This document shows, piece by piece, positions 1 to 8,109 of a DNA stretch of 64,000 nt. A program made the translations under genes and the position numbers. The notes under the pieces were generated by a model. It ran no database searches. It was not told the origin of the DNA and worked only from the letters and a program-made list of their open reading frames with translations. Position 1 is the first letter of the stretch; each line of letters opens with the position of its first letter. Where the stretch lies: NCBI GenBank assembly GCA_039025395.1, contig JBCCOK010000021.1, positions 1 through 64,000 of the forward strand, written 5' to 3'. The stretch comes from Hoeflea_A sp039025395. GTDB lineage: Bacteria > Pseudomonadota > Alphaproteobacteria > Rhizobiales > Rhizobiaceae.

Positions 1-165
1 AGGCAAAACGCGGAAACGCTTCGTATGACGCACAAACGCAACATGATCGATCTCCGTATTGATTTGAAAAACATGCATAGTTTCAGATAGTTGGCAGCGA
101 CTTTGCGCCATGGTCGCTAAGCACCTACATTGTGGCACAGATGGCAATTCAGTCGGGAGATTCGG

Positions 166-2043
166 GTGAGGCGATTTAGAGCTGGCGGGCGAATAAGCCT
201 TACGGTCTTGCTGTCGACGGCGATCGGCTCCCTTATCCTTCTGTCGGTCGGTTCAGTCTTGCTGATTACCGCCGGGGCAAATTTTCGCAACACACTCGAG
301 CTGCTTCGCGAATCCGGTCGGCTTACGATGTCGAATCTCGAGACACGGCTGCGGGACTACGCCGATCCGGCTGAAGAACTTGCGAGCTATATCGCGCGCC
401 TCGTCGAGGAAGGCCAGATCGAATTGTCAGACAAGCGCCAGTTGCGTGACACGCTGCTTGGCACGCTCGGTCCGTCTCCGCAGGTCTCCGGCGTTGCGAT
501 TTGGGACCGCGAACGCAACCCGGTCGTTGTGGTCGATGATGTCAACGGAACTGTCGTGACCATCCGTCCGGGCATGGTTCCGCCAAGAATCCGCAACCAA
601 CTCATTGAGATGGAGCGCGAGATCCCGACAGAGCCGTCCTGGACACGTCCGACGGAGATTGACGGCATCACCTATATCAATATGCAGACCGCCTTGTACC
701 GAAATGGCGTGTTTGCAGGCGTATTCGCAACCGGCATCGATGTGGACAATTTCTCGACCCTTGTCAGCGAGGCGAGTGGCGCGCTGAACATGACGGCGTT
801 TATCCTCTACGGGGACGAGCATGTGCTCGCGCATCCCAGAATGGAGCAGCTTGGGCCGCGCTCCAATTTCGACGCGGAACTCAACCTGCATTTCCTTGAT
901 GGTTTCGCTGACAGGGTTCTCTCTTCCTTTCCGGACCGTGAAACCGACTTTGGCAATCCGGCCGACGACTTCGAAAACGCCATTGTTGAGTATAACGACA
1001 GGGGCTATCTTTTCCTGACCAAGGAGATTGAGGGCTACGGCCCGGTGCCTTGGCGCATCGGCGTTTATGCAAATCTTGAAGCGGTTGGCGATCAGTTCAT
1101 GCGGCTGCTCGGCTCTACCCTGACCGCGTTTGGCGTACTGATCTTCGCGGTCATTCTCGGTATCCTTCTTGCCCGCTATATCGCCCGTCCAATTGTCCAG
1201 TTGTCGAAGGCGGAAATGCAGGTCGGAGATCTGGACCTTGAAACGATAAAGGTCCCGAAGTCTTCGTTCATCCGAGAAATCAACGACCAGATCGGTGCTT
1301 TCAACCGCATGGTGGACGGTCTGCGGACGTTTGAGACCTACGTTCCGAGAGCGCTGGTAAAGCGGATCATCTCGCAGGGCGGATCCGGGTCGGTGAAGTC
1401 GGACGAAAGCGACCTGGCCCTGATGTTCACCGACATTATCGGCTTCACGAAAATGTCGGAAGACATGTCGCCGGGAGGGGTCGCTCGACTGCTCAACAAC
1501 CACTTTGCGATCGTCAATGATTGCATTGAGCGCCAAGACGGTACGATCGACAAGTATATCGGCGACTCTGTCATGGCGTTTTGGGGCGCGCCCGATGCCC
1601 AGGAGGATCGCGCCGCGCGCGCATGCCGCGCCGCGCTTGCGATCCGCGATCGCATGGAAAGTGCCGGCGGTGACATAAGGCTCAAAATATCGATTCACAG
1701 TGGTCCGCTGATTGTCGGCAATATCGGTGCGCCGGGACGCATCAATTACACCGTCGTCGGTGATACGGTGAATACCTGTAGCCGGATTGAGGATGTTTGC
1801 GACAATATCGACGACGGCAAGGCACGCACCATCATTCTGGTCAGCGATCAGGTTGTCGCAGAGGTAGGCAAAGCATTTGCATTCGAGCCCGCCGGAAGCT
1901 TTATGGTGAAAGGCAAATCCGAACCGGTGAAGGTGTACCGGCTGATTGGCGAGAATGAAGTAGAAGATACCCAATCCAGCGGCGATACCAAACGGGGCTC
2001 TGCTCCGGCCGATCCGGCAAAGCATGACCTTATTTCCGATTAG
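166..2043 (+). CDS. Membrane class III adenylate/guanylate cyclase with HAMP domain
   Basis: Makes a cyclic nucleotide, probably cAMP, at the inner membrane in response to an extracytoplasmic signal. From the GTG at 166 (625 residues) there is a membrane segment at about 15-37, a sensor region of about 280 residues, a second membrane segment at about 319-338, a HAMP-like stretch and a C-terminal cyclase domain. Visible catalytic features are the metal-binding aspartates in FTDIIGF (D423) and IGDSVMAF (D467), an adenine-type lysine in DKYIGD (K463), and the transition-state Asn/Arg pair in VNTCSRIE (N536, R540), so the enzyme looks active. The GTG at 166 is preferred because GGGAGA lies 5-6 nt upstream; a TTG at 130 has no such site. 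A methyltransferase follows after 9 nt. The ligand of the sensor is unknown. Confidence 0.9.
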   Translation: MRRFRAGGRISLTVLLSTAIGSLILLSVGSVLLITAGANFRNTLELLRESGRLTMSNLETRLRDYADPAEELASYIARLVEEGQIELSDKRQLRDTLLGTLGPSPQVSGVAIWDRERNPVVVVDDVNGTVVTIRPGMVPPRIRNQLIEMEREIPTEPSWTRPTEIDGITYINMQTALYRNGVFAGVFATGIDVDNFSTLVSEASGALNMTAFILYGDEHVLAHPRMEQLGPRSNFDAELNLHFLDGFADRVLSSFPDRETDFGNPADDFENAIVEYNDRGYLFLTKEIEGYGPVPWRIGVYANLEAVGDQFMRLLGSTLTAFGVLIFAVILGILLARYIARPIVQLSKAEMQVGDLDLETIKVPKSSFIREINDQIGAFNRMVDGLRTFETYVPRALVKRIISQGGSGSVKSDESDLALMFTDIIGFTKMSEDMSPGGVARLLNNHFAIVNDCIERQDGTIDKYIGDSVMAFWGAPDAQEDRAARACRAALAIRDRMESAGGDIRLKISIHSGPLIVGNIGAPGRINYTVVGDTVNTCSRIEDVCDNIDDGKARTIILVSDQVVAEVGKAFAFEPAGSFMVKGKSEPVKVYRLIGENEVEDTQSSGDTKRGSAPADPAKHDLISD

Positions 2044-2052
2044 GGCGGCACG

Positions 2053-2652
2053 ATGAACACGACCGATCGGGAGACCATTTCTGCCTATGATGCGCGCGTT
2101 GCGGACTATGACAAACTCACCCGGCGAAGCAAGCCCGATCCAACGCTCATCGAGTTTATCGGGCAGGTAAGGCCCGGCGGCCTTGTGCTTGATCTTGGTT
2201 GCGGGCCTGCTGCGTCTTCGGCAGTCATGCGCGATCATGGGTTGCGCGTTGACCCTGTCGACGCGTCTTCGGCCATGGTTGAATTGGCAAATGCGACCCA
2301 TGGGATCGGCGCCCGCCTGGCGGATTTCGGCGACATTGATGCCGTGGCTGTCTACGATGGCGTTTGGGCCAATTTCAGCCTGCTGCATGCGCGGCCGGAT
2401 GCGTTCGATCAACATCTCCGCGCACTCCATCGCGCCTTGGTGCCTGGCGGCATCTTTCATATTGGAATGAAGCTGGGGCAGGGGTCCAACCGCGACAGTA
2501 TCGGACGGTTCTACGCCTATTATACAAGAGAAGAGCTGTCAGACCGTTTGACGAAATCCGGATTTTCGGTCGACGGTTATTCGCTTGGGCAAGCGCGCGG
2601 TCTTGCGGGCGACGTCGAGCCGTGGATCACCATGACTGCAAGGCATCAGTAG
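2053..2652 (+). CDS. Class I SAM-dependent methyltransferase
   Basis: A 199-residue cytosolic protein with a Rossmann-type methyltransferase fold. Motif I is VLDLGCGPAASS at about residues 45-56, followed by an acidic VDPVDASS strand-2 end and a LHARPDAF/LVPGG region typical of the family. It starts 9 nt after the cyclase stop, so the two genes are probably co-transcribed. The substrate cannot be read from the sequence; small-molecule methylation is the usual role in this group. The arrangement does not show whether it is functionally tied to cyclic nucleotide signalling. Confidence 0.85.
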   Translation: MNTTDRETISAYDARVADYDKLTRRSKPDPTLIEFIGQVRPGGLVLDLGCGPAASSAVMRDHGLRVDPVDASSAMVELANATHGIGARLADFGDIDAVAVYDGVWANFSLLHARPDAFDQHLRALHRALVPGGIFHIGMKLGQGSNRDSIGRFYAYYTREELSDRLTKSGFSVDGYSLGQARGLAGDVEPWITMTARHQ

Positions 2653-2725
2653 GTCCGCGGAAAGGACGTTCTTTAAACTGCGATTGCCTTTTGCCGCGCG
2701 TCTGCCGGTCCCGGAACAGTAGGCA

Positions 2726-2998
2726 CTAACGCAATCCCATTAAATTGGCGATAAGCGCGGTCTCCTCTTGCTTGATGCGCTCTGCGAGCTGGTGCGCCTT
2801 GTCTTCTTCATGCTCAAGGTGAGCGCCGACCACATGCGCGTATCGCTGTGACATGCTGGCAGCTGAGTCAATCACTGCCTGCTCAACGATCTTGGCGATC
2901 TGCGCGCGCTCTTGCGTAGACGGGTTTGATGGCAAGACCTCTTCGATTCGTTTGACAGCTTTTTCGACAATTGATTGAAAAGAGTTGGGGTCATTCAC
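2726..2998 (-). CDS. Small hypothetical helical protein
   Basis: About 90 residues, predicted mostly helical and charged, with no signal peptide, membrane segment or cysteine. No family is recognised. The start is decided by the ribosome site: AAAGGAGG touches the ATG at 3007 with no spacer, but sits 9 nt from an in-frame GTG at 2998, which is therefore the likelier start. It is convergent with the methyltransferase upstream on the other strand and divergent from the next methyltransferase. Function unknown. Confidence 0.6.
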   Translation of the reverse strand: MNDPNSFQSIVEKAVKRIEEVLPSNPSTQERAQIAKIVEQAVIDSAASMSQRYAHVVGAHLEHEEDKAHQLAERIKQEETALIANLMGLR

Positions 2999-3202
2999 CG
3001 CTCTCATCCTCCTTTGCTTCTCGTTCGGACTTTAGCAGACCCACCATAGGCTGCAAACGCCTCAACCACTCCCGCTCGGGTCTACCAAGGGCCCGGATTC
3101 TGTTGCTATCGGATCTTTAATTTGTTGCGGCCTATATCCACATGTCAGGGGCTTAATTTCGATCTGTCTTCAAGACAGAAATACAAGGGAAAGACCGGGA
3201 AG

Positions 3203-4090
3203 GTGCTGAATTCCACCGATAACATGCTGATCGAACGCGGCCTCCTTGCCGCCGAGGCGCGAACCTTCGAGCAGAACAAGATATGGGCGCGCCATACGGA
3301 TGAAAAACCCGACGTCGCGGCAAGCCTGATGCGGGTGGTTCGGCGCCTGCATCGCACGCTGCCGTTTGAAAAAGAACTGTCAGCACTCTCCATAGGATCG
3401 GGTGACGAACCGCAATTCAGGCTTTTGGACGCGGCTTTCAGGGGCGGTGTGTGTCTTTACGACATTGACGCCAAGGCGCTTGCCAGCGTTCGCGCGCGTA
3501 TCGAGCGGCAGATGCTCGGCACTGTTTCGCTGTGCACCGGAGACTACACGAAGGACTTTTGCGATCCTCAGACCGCGGCACGGACCCTGCAGAAAAAGTT
3601 CACTTGCAAGCCGTTTGATCTCATTACCCTGCACCACTGCCTTTACTACAGCAGTGCTGCGGACTGGCCGCAATTCGTTGAGGCGATATACGAAAGCGCT
3701 CTTGCACCAGGCGGCGCCATACACTTTGCGATGATGTCGAACCGTGAGAACCGAAAAGGCACGACGACCTGGCTGTACAAACACTTCGCGTCGAAGTTTT
3801 TCGACGCAAAGCCCGACCAGGATCTTCTCTCTCTTTACGACCGCCTTGCCGCTCATCCAGCGTTTAAGGGCGCGGATATCTCCACAGAAACGCGCGAGGT
3901 CCAGTTCTGGGTTGAGAATTTCGATCGATACATGTCGGTCGTCTGGATGATTTTGCTCTATCCAGACGGGCATCGCTATACCGTCGATCAGCGCGTCGAA
4001 ATCACTGAGTTTGTGATCAGACATTTCTGGCGCCCGCGGCGCCCGCTGATCCAGACACAGGACTATCTAAGCATCTTCAAGCCGGCCTGA
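3203..4090 (+). CDS. SAM-dependent methyltransferase-like protein
   Basis: About 295 residues. The N-terminal third contains a motif-I-like strand (ALSIGSGDEPQF), then an acidic strand-2 end (LYDIDAKAL) and a motif IV/post-IV region (FDLITLHHCLYYS, LAPGGAIHFAM), all consistent with a class I methyltransferase fold. The glycine-rich loop is GSGDEP rather than the common GxGxG, so family placement is looser than for its neighbour. The GTG at 3203 is chosen because a purine-rich AGGGAAAG lies about 10 nt upstream; an ATG at 3224 is the alternative and has no clear ribosome site. A cytochrome P450 follows 119 nt downstream on the same strand, so the two may act on one substrate. That is inference. 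Confidence 0.7.
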   Translation: MLNSTDNMLIERGLLAAEARTFEQNKIWARHTDEKPDVAASLMRVVRRLHRTLPFEKELSALSIGSGDEPQFRLLDAAFRGGVCLYDIDAKALASVRARIERQMLGTVSLCTGDYTKDFCDPQTAARTLQKKFTCKPFDLITLHHCLYYSSAADWPQFVEAIYESALAPGGAIHFAMMSNRENRKGTTTWLYKHFASKFFDAKPDQDLLSLYDRLAAHPAFKGADISTETREVQFWVENFDRYMSVVWMILLYPDGHRYTVDQRVEITEFVIRHFWRPRRPLIQTQDYLSIFKPA

Positions 4091-4209
4091 GGACACGCGA
4101 TCATCGTTCCCGTACCTTGAAGGCATCGCCTTGCGAGCTTTGCTTCCTGTTCTTTCGCGCTTATGCTTGGCAATCTCGAGCCAGGTATGAGAGCGGAAGA
4201 TCCCATTCC

Positions 4210-5373
4210 ATGTCCACCGCACCCCGCTACGATATTGATCCAGCCGCGTTTTGGCGTGACCCCTATCCCGATTTGACCCGGATGCGCCAGGATACGCCGA
4301 TCGCCTTTGTGCCGCAACTTGGCGCAACGCTGTTTACCCGCCGCGACGACATTTTCACCTGCGAAAAGAACATCGACGTCTTCTCGTCGCATCAGCCAGG
4401 CGGACTAATGAACGTGCTGATGGGACACAATATGATGCGCAAGGACGGCGAAGCCCATCAGCGTGAGCGAAAGCAGTATTTTCCGGGTGTCTCGGCGCGC
4501 GCTGTTCGGGATGTCTGGCGGCGGAAATTCGAAGACCATGCCACTGCCATTCTCGACGAACTCGAATCCGCCGGATCCGCAGACCTCGTACCCGCTTACG
4601 CAATGCCGATGTCGGCACAGTCTCTGAAATCCATCACCGGCCTTACCAACATGCGCTTTCAGGACATGGACGCCTGGAGCCAGGGCATGATCGATGGAAT
4701 TGCCAACTATGCCGGCGATCCCGAAGTTGAAAGGCGCTGCCATGAGGCAACAGCGGGGATCGATGCCGCGATTGACGACATGTTGCCCGTTGTGCGCAAT
4801 AAGCCGGACCACAGCCTGCTTTCCGTCATGCTTGAGTCCGGTATGCCGCTTGAGAGTGTTCGCGCCAATATCAAACTGACCATATCAGGCGGGCAGAACG
4901 AACCGCGCGACGCCATCGCCGGGTGCATTTGGGCGCTCGTTGAACACCCGGACCAATTGGCCGCCGTGCGCGCCGGCGAAGTCCATTGGCATCAGGTGTT
5001 TGAAGAATATTGTCGCTGGATATCGCCGATCGGTATGTCGCCGCGAAGGGTTGCCAGGAGCTATGAGTTCGGCGGCGTGACCTTTGAACCGGAAGAGCGC
5101 GTTTTCTTCATGTTCGGCTCCGCGAACCGTGATGAAACCTATTTTGACCGGGCTGAACGGTTCGATTCCGTACGCGACAACACGAAAAGCATGCCTTTCG
5201 GAGCTGGACCGCACTTTTGCGCCGGTGCCGCAGCGTCACGGACAATGGTCGCCGATGTGGCATTGCCCATGATCTTCGACAGACTGCACGACTTGCGCGT
5301 GACCGGAGATGTCGAGGTCGGCGGCTGGGCCTTCCGGGGCCCAATGAACCTGCCCGTCTCTTGGCGGGTCTGA
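4210..5373 (+). CDS. Cytochrome P450 with atypical I-helix
   Basis: A soluble bacterial P450 of 387 residues. The heme-binding loop is FGAGPHFCAG with the thiolate Cys337, and the ExxR motif is E266-R269. The I-helix, which normally reads A/G-G-x-D/E-T-T, here reads GGQNEPRD (227-234), so the usual acid-alcohol pair for dioxygen activation is absent and a proline lies in the helix. The ATG at 4210 is chosen because the family N-terminus (PAAFWRDPYPDL) starts there; 31 further in-frame codons upstream look non-coding. No ferredoxin or ferredoxin reductase is adjacent; an Fpr-type reductase lies about 51 kb away. Substrate unknown. A methyltransferase-like gene precedes it. Confidence 0.92.
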   Translation: MSTAPRYDIDPAAFWRDPYPDLTRMRQDTPIAFVPQLGATLFTRRDDIFTCEKNIDVFSSHQPGGLMNVLMGHNMMRKDGEAHQRERKQYFPGVSARAVRDVWRRKFEDHATAILDELESAGSADLVPAYAMPMSAQSLKSITGLTNMRFQDMDAWSQGMIDGIANYAGDPEVERRCHEATAGIDAAIDDMLPVVRNKPDHSLLSVMLESGMPLESVRANIKLTISGGQNEPRDAIAGCIWALVEHPDQLAAVRAGEVHWHQVFEEYCRWISPIGMSPRRVARSYEFGGVTFEPEERVFFMFGSANRDETYFDRAERFDSVRDNTKSMPFGAGPHFCAGAAASRTMVADVALPMIFDRLHDLRVTGDVEVGGWAFRGPMNLPVSWRV

Positions 5374-5381
5374 CAGCTGCC

Positions 5382-6149
5382 TCAATCGTCAACTTCAAGA
5401 ACGCAAAGCAGCTTCTTGGCGGTAAAATGATGCTCTGAAGGATAGCCGAATGCGTTGTTGATATAGACGACGCCATCGCGGATTGCCCGGCGGTTGATAT
5501 GGCTGTGCCCGTAGATGTGGATCGACGCGCCGATACGGCGGATCTGGTCTTCGATCAATTCTGTGCCTAGCACGGGAAAAAGAAAGCGCGAACGCTCCGG
5601 TGCGAAAGAAGGCATCAGGTCGATCCGCGGCATGAAGTGCGAAAAACTGATCACCACCGGTTTCGATCGTTTGACAACCGGCTCGTTCAGGCCGCTGAAA
5701 TGCGCGGCGATATCTTTTTCGATCATGTCCGCAGGCCAGCGGCAGGCACGGTAATCCATCCACCGTCGCTTCAGTTCGGATGATGGTTCGCCGAAGGAGT
5801 AGTCGTACCAACCGAGCAACGGCACGATGGCCAATGCATCGTTTTCAAACGGGCCGACCGATCCGCCACATTCGGTGACCGTGTCCTGTACCTTGATGAA
5901 CTTGTCCAAGGAGTGGGCTGAACCCCTGTCTCTCAGGATCCAAAGGTCATGATTGCCGGGAACGAAGAGCACCTGACGAAAGCGCTTCGCTAGATGGGTA
6001 ATCGTGCGCGCAATGCGTTCGAGGGAATCGGAGATATCGCCCGCGAGGATCAGAATATCGTCGGTAAAATCCGCACGCGAAAGGCCTTCAACCCACTCAG
6101 CATTCTGGCGATAATCAACGTGCAGGTCGGAAATTGTGAAGATTCGCAT
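5382..6149 (-). CDS. Calcineurin-like metallophosphoesterase
   Basis: A cytosolic phosphoesterase of about 255 residues. The di-metal site is complete: SDLHVD (DxH) near the N-terminus, GDISD (GDxxD), GNHD, a central SFSH histidine and a C-terminal GHSH. The substrate is not evident; relatives hydrolyse cyclic nucleotides, nucleotides or phospho-metabolites. Three in-frame methionine starts exist (6197, 6158, 6149). The last places the catalytic first strand (MRIFTISDLH) at the N-terminus, as is usual for the family. The gene ends 8 nt from the convergent P450 stop. Confidence 0.88.
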   Translation of the reverse strand: MRIFTISDLHVDYRQNAEWVEGLSRADFTDDILILAGDISDSLERIARTITHLAKRFRQVLFVPGNHDLWILRDRGSAHSLDKFIKVQDTVTECGGSVGPFENDALAIVPLLGWYDYSFGEPSSELKRRWMDYRACRWPADMIEKDIAAHFSGLNEPVVKRSKPVVISFSHFMPRIDLMPSFAPERSRFLFPVLGTELIEDQIRRIGASIHIYGHSHINRRAIRDGVVYINNAFGYPSEHHFTAKKLLCVLEVDD

Positions 6150-6387
6150 TGCTCGCATCGCATCCGCGCCGCAAGGAATCTTCTGAATGAACAGCAAAAC
6201 CGACTTGCATTTGGGGGATCAAACTGCGTTGAATGTCGAGCCCCATCAGTCTGTTGTCAAGGTCGGGGGCCCGTTAAGCATCGCGCGGCGTTCCGCGTTG
6301 AGGATCAGGGCTCACAAGAAAACAAGCAAAGACCGGTGGGTCGTACCGTGCAGCTTCTGCACAGTGTCATTTTTTCGGGAGGACAGT

Positions 6388-7398
6388 ATGATCCGCAAGA
6401 CGCTGACATTCGCAACAGTAACACTCATCAGCACCGCTTTCGTCGGAGAGGCATTGGCCACGGAATGGAATGTCTCGCTGTGGGGCAAGCGAAGAGCCTT
6501 CACCGAGCATGTGGAGAAACTGGCTGAACTGGTTTCGAACAAAACCAACGGCGAGTTCACGCTGAACATTTCATACGGAGGGCTTTCCAAGAATCGCGAA
6601 AACCTCGATGGCATTTCAATCGGCGCATTTGAGATGGCACAGTTCTGTGCCGGTTATCACGCCGACAAAAACCCCTCCATAACGGTGTTGGAACTTCCGT
6701 TTCTTGGTGTCGATACGCTTGAAAAGGAAATCGCGGTTTCCAAGGCGGTTTACGAACATCCGGCGACCAAGGCAGACCTGGCGCGCTGGAACGCCACGCT
6801 TCTGATGCCTTCGCCGCTGCCGCAATACAATATCGCCGGTGTCGGAGAGCCGCCGAAGACACTTGAAGATTTTGACGGTCTCAGCGTGCGCGCCACGGGC
6901 GGAATCGGCGAGGCAATGGCCGCCGTCGGCGCGGTGCCGACGTCCATGTCGGCGACTGAAGTGCGTCAGGCGCTGGACTCCGGCGTTGTAAAGGCGGTCG
7001 CGTTTGCGCCCCATGCGCATATGTCGTTCGGGACTGTCGAAACCGCCAACTGGTGGACCACGAATCTCAATCCCGGAACTGTGAACTGTCCAGTCGTCGT
7101 CAACACCGACGCCCTTGATGCGCTTTCGGAAGAACATCGTGCCGCGCTGCTCGGGTCCGTCGATGAGGCGCTGCAGCACTATGTCGACAATTACAACGGC
7201 AACACCATGGATGCCTGGGGTCCGGCATTGCAGGAAAAGGGTATCGAGACGGTCACCTATGACGATGCCGAACTGGCTGCTTTTCGCGAAGCTGTGGCGG
7301 GCCCCGCAGCGCAGGCCTGGATTGAGGAAAACAACCAGCGCGGACTGCCCGCGCAGGAGCTCTATGATCTGACGATCAAGGCCGTCACGGAAAACTGA
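6388..7398 (+). CDS. TRAP transporter substrate-binding protein (DctP family)
   Basis: Periplasmic binding protein that captures a small carboxylate-containing solute and hands it to the TRAP permease. It has 336 residues with a signal peptide ending near ALA-TEW at about residue 24. The DctP-family arginine that usually binds the carboxylate is likely in the SVRATGG segment. The ATG at 6388 follows a clear GGGAGGAC ribosome site. Longer in-frame starts upstream would destroy the signal peptide. It heads an SBP-DctQ-DctM operon with a strong hairpin just after its stop. The ligand cannot be told from the sequence. Confidence 0.93.
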   Translation: MIRKTLTFATVTLISTAFVGEALATEWNVSLWGKRRAFTEHVEKLAELVSNKTNGEFTLNISYGGLSKNRENLDGISIGAFEMAQFCAGYHADKNPSITVLELPFLGVDTLEKEIAVSKAVYEHPATKADLARWNATLLMPSPLPQYNIAGVGEPPKTLEDFDGLSVRATGGIGEAMAAVGAVPTSMSATEVRQALDSGVVKAVAFAPHAHMSFGTVETANWWTTNLNPGTVNCPVVVNTDALDALSEEHRAALLGSVDEALQHYVDNYNGNTMDAWGPALQEKGIETVTYDDAELAAFREAVAGPAAQAWIEENNQRGLPAQELYDLTIKAVTEN

Positions 7399-7410
7399 GC
7401 GCGATCAATG

Positions 7411-7441
7411 CGCCCGCATCCGCATTTTACGGATGCGGGCG
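7411..7441 (+). promoter_or_regulatory. Strong intercistronic hairpin after TRAP binding protein
   Basis: A perfect 12-bp inverted repeat (7411-7422 with 7430-7441) around a 7-nt loop, without a following T-run. It lies between the binding-protein stop (7398) and the DctQ start (7465). Such hairpins commonly stabilise the upstream mRNA end or cause partial termination, so that binding protein is made in excess of permease. That role is inferred from position. Confidence 0.75.
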
Positions 7442-7464
7442 ATGCGTTCTGACCCGAGGTCACG

Positions 7465-8109
7465 ATGGCAGGAGCATCATCTGTTCTGGAGGATTCGAGC
7501 CTCCTCAGCCGCCTCGATCGGGCGCTGTTCCGGCTGGAAAGCCTGCTTGCACTGATCGGAGGCTTTGCGGTCTTTTCGCTGATGGTGCTCGCGGTCATTA
7601 GCGTGGTCGGGCGGAACTTTTTCAATCAGCCCTTGCCGGGATATGTCGACTGGATCGAGCAGGCGATGCCCCTGATCGCATTTATCGCCGTATCCTATAC
7701 GCAGCGCCTCGGCGGGCATATCCGCATGGATATCTTCATCGGTATGCTGTCGGGGCGAGGTCTCTGGTTTGCCGAACTGGTGACCACCGCGGCCATGTTC
7801 CTGCTCATGGTGCTTCTCGTTTGGGGAAGCTACGCCCATTTTGACCGGTCCTTCGATATGACGGCACCCATGTGGAGCCGTGACAGTTCGATGGATATCG
7901 GCATCCCCCTTTGGCCAGGAAAACTGCTTGCGCCAATTGCCTTCTCCGTGCTTTCGCTCAGGCTGCTCCTGCAGATCATCGGCTATGCCCGCGCCTTCCG
8001 AACCGGCACCCGGACGCCGGTCGCGGTACCGCTGATCGAAGATGCCGCGACCCAGGCCGCCAACGAGGCTAGCACCGTTTCGGGCTTTGACGACGGGAAG
8101 GACCGCTGA
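7465..8109 (+). CDS. TRAP transporter small permease (DctQ)
   Basis: The four-helix small membrane subunit of a TRAP importer, 214 residues. Hydrophobic segments lie at about 33-52, 70-88, 105-125 and 150-170, and the family landmark PLPGYVDWIEQAMP is visible after the first helix. Its stop overlaps the start of the large permease by 1 nt (TGATG), which implies translational coupling. The C-terminal 40 residues are hydrophilic and longer than usual. Confidence 0.92.
   Translation: MAGASSVLEDSSLLSRLDRALFRLESLLALIGGFAVFSLMVLAVISVVGRNFFNQPLPGYVDWIEQAMPLIAFIAVSYTQRLGGHIRMDIFIGMLSGRGLWFAELVTTAAMFLLMVLLVWGSYAHFDRSFDMTAPMWSRDSSMDIGIPLWPGKLLAPIAFSVLSLRLLLQIIGYARAFRTGTRTPVAVPLIEDAATQAANEASTVSGFDDGKDR

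Noticed and set aside
427..2460. A 677-codon open frame on the minus strand across the cyclase and methyltransferase genes
   Set aside because: It is antisense to two genes with intact catalytic motifs, has no ribosome site and no recognisable domain; long antisense frames are common in GC-rich DNA.
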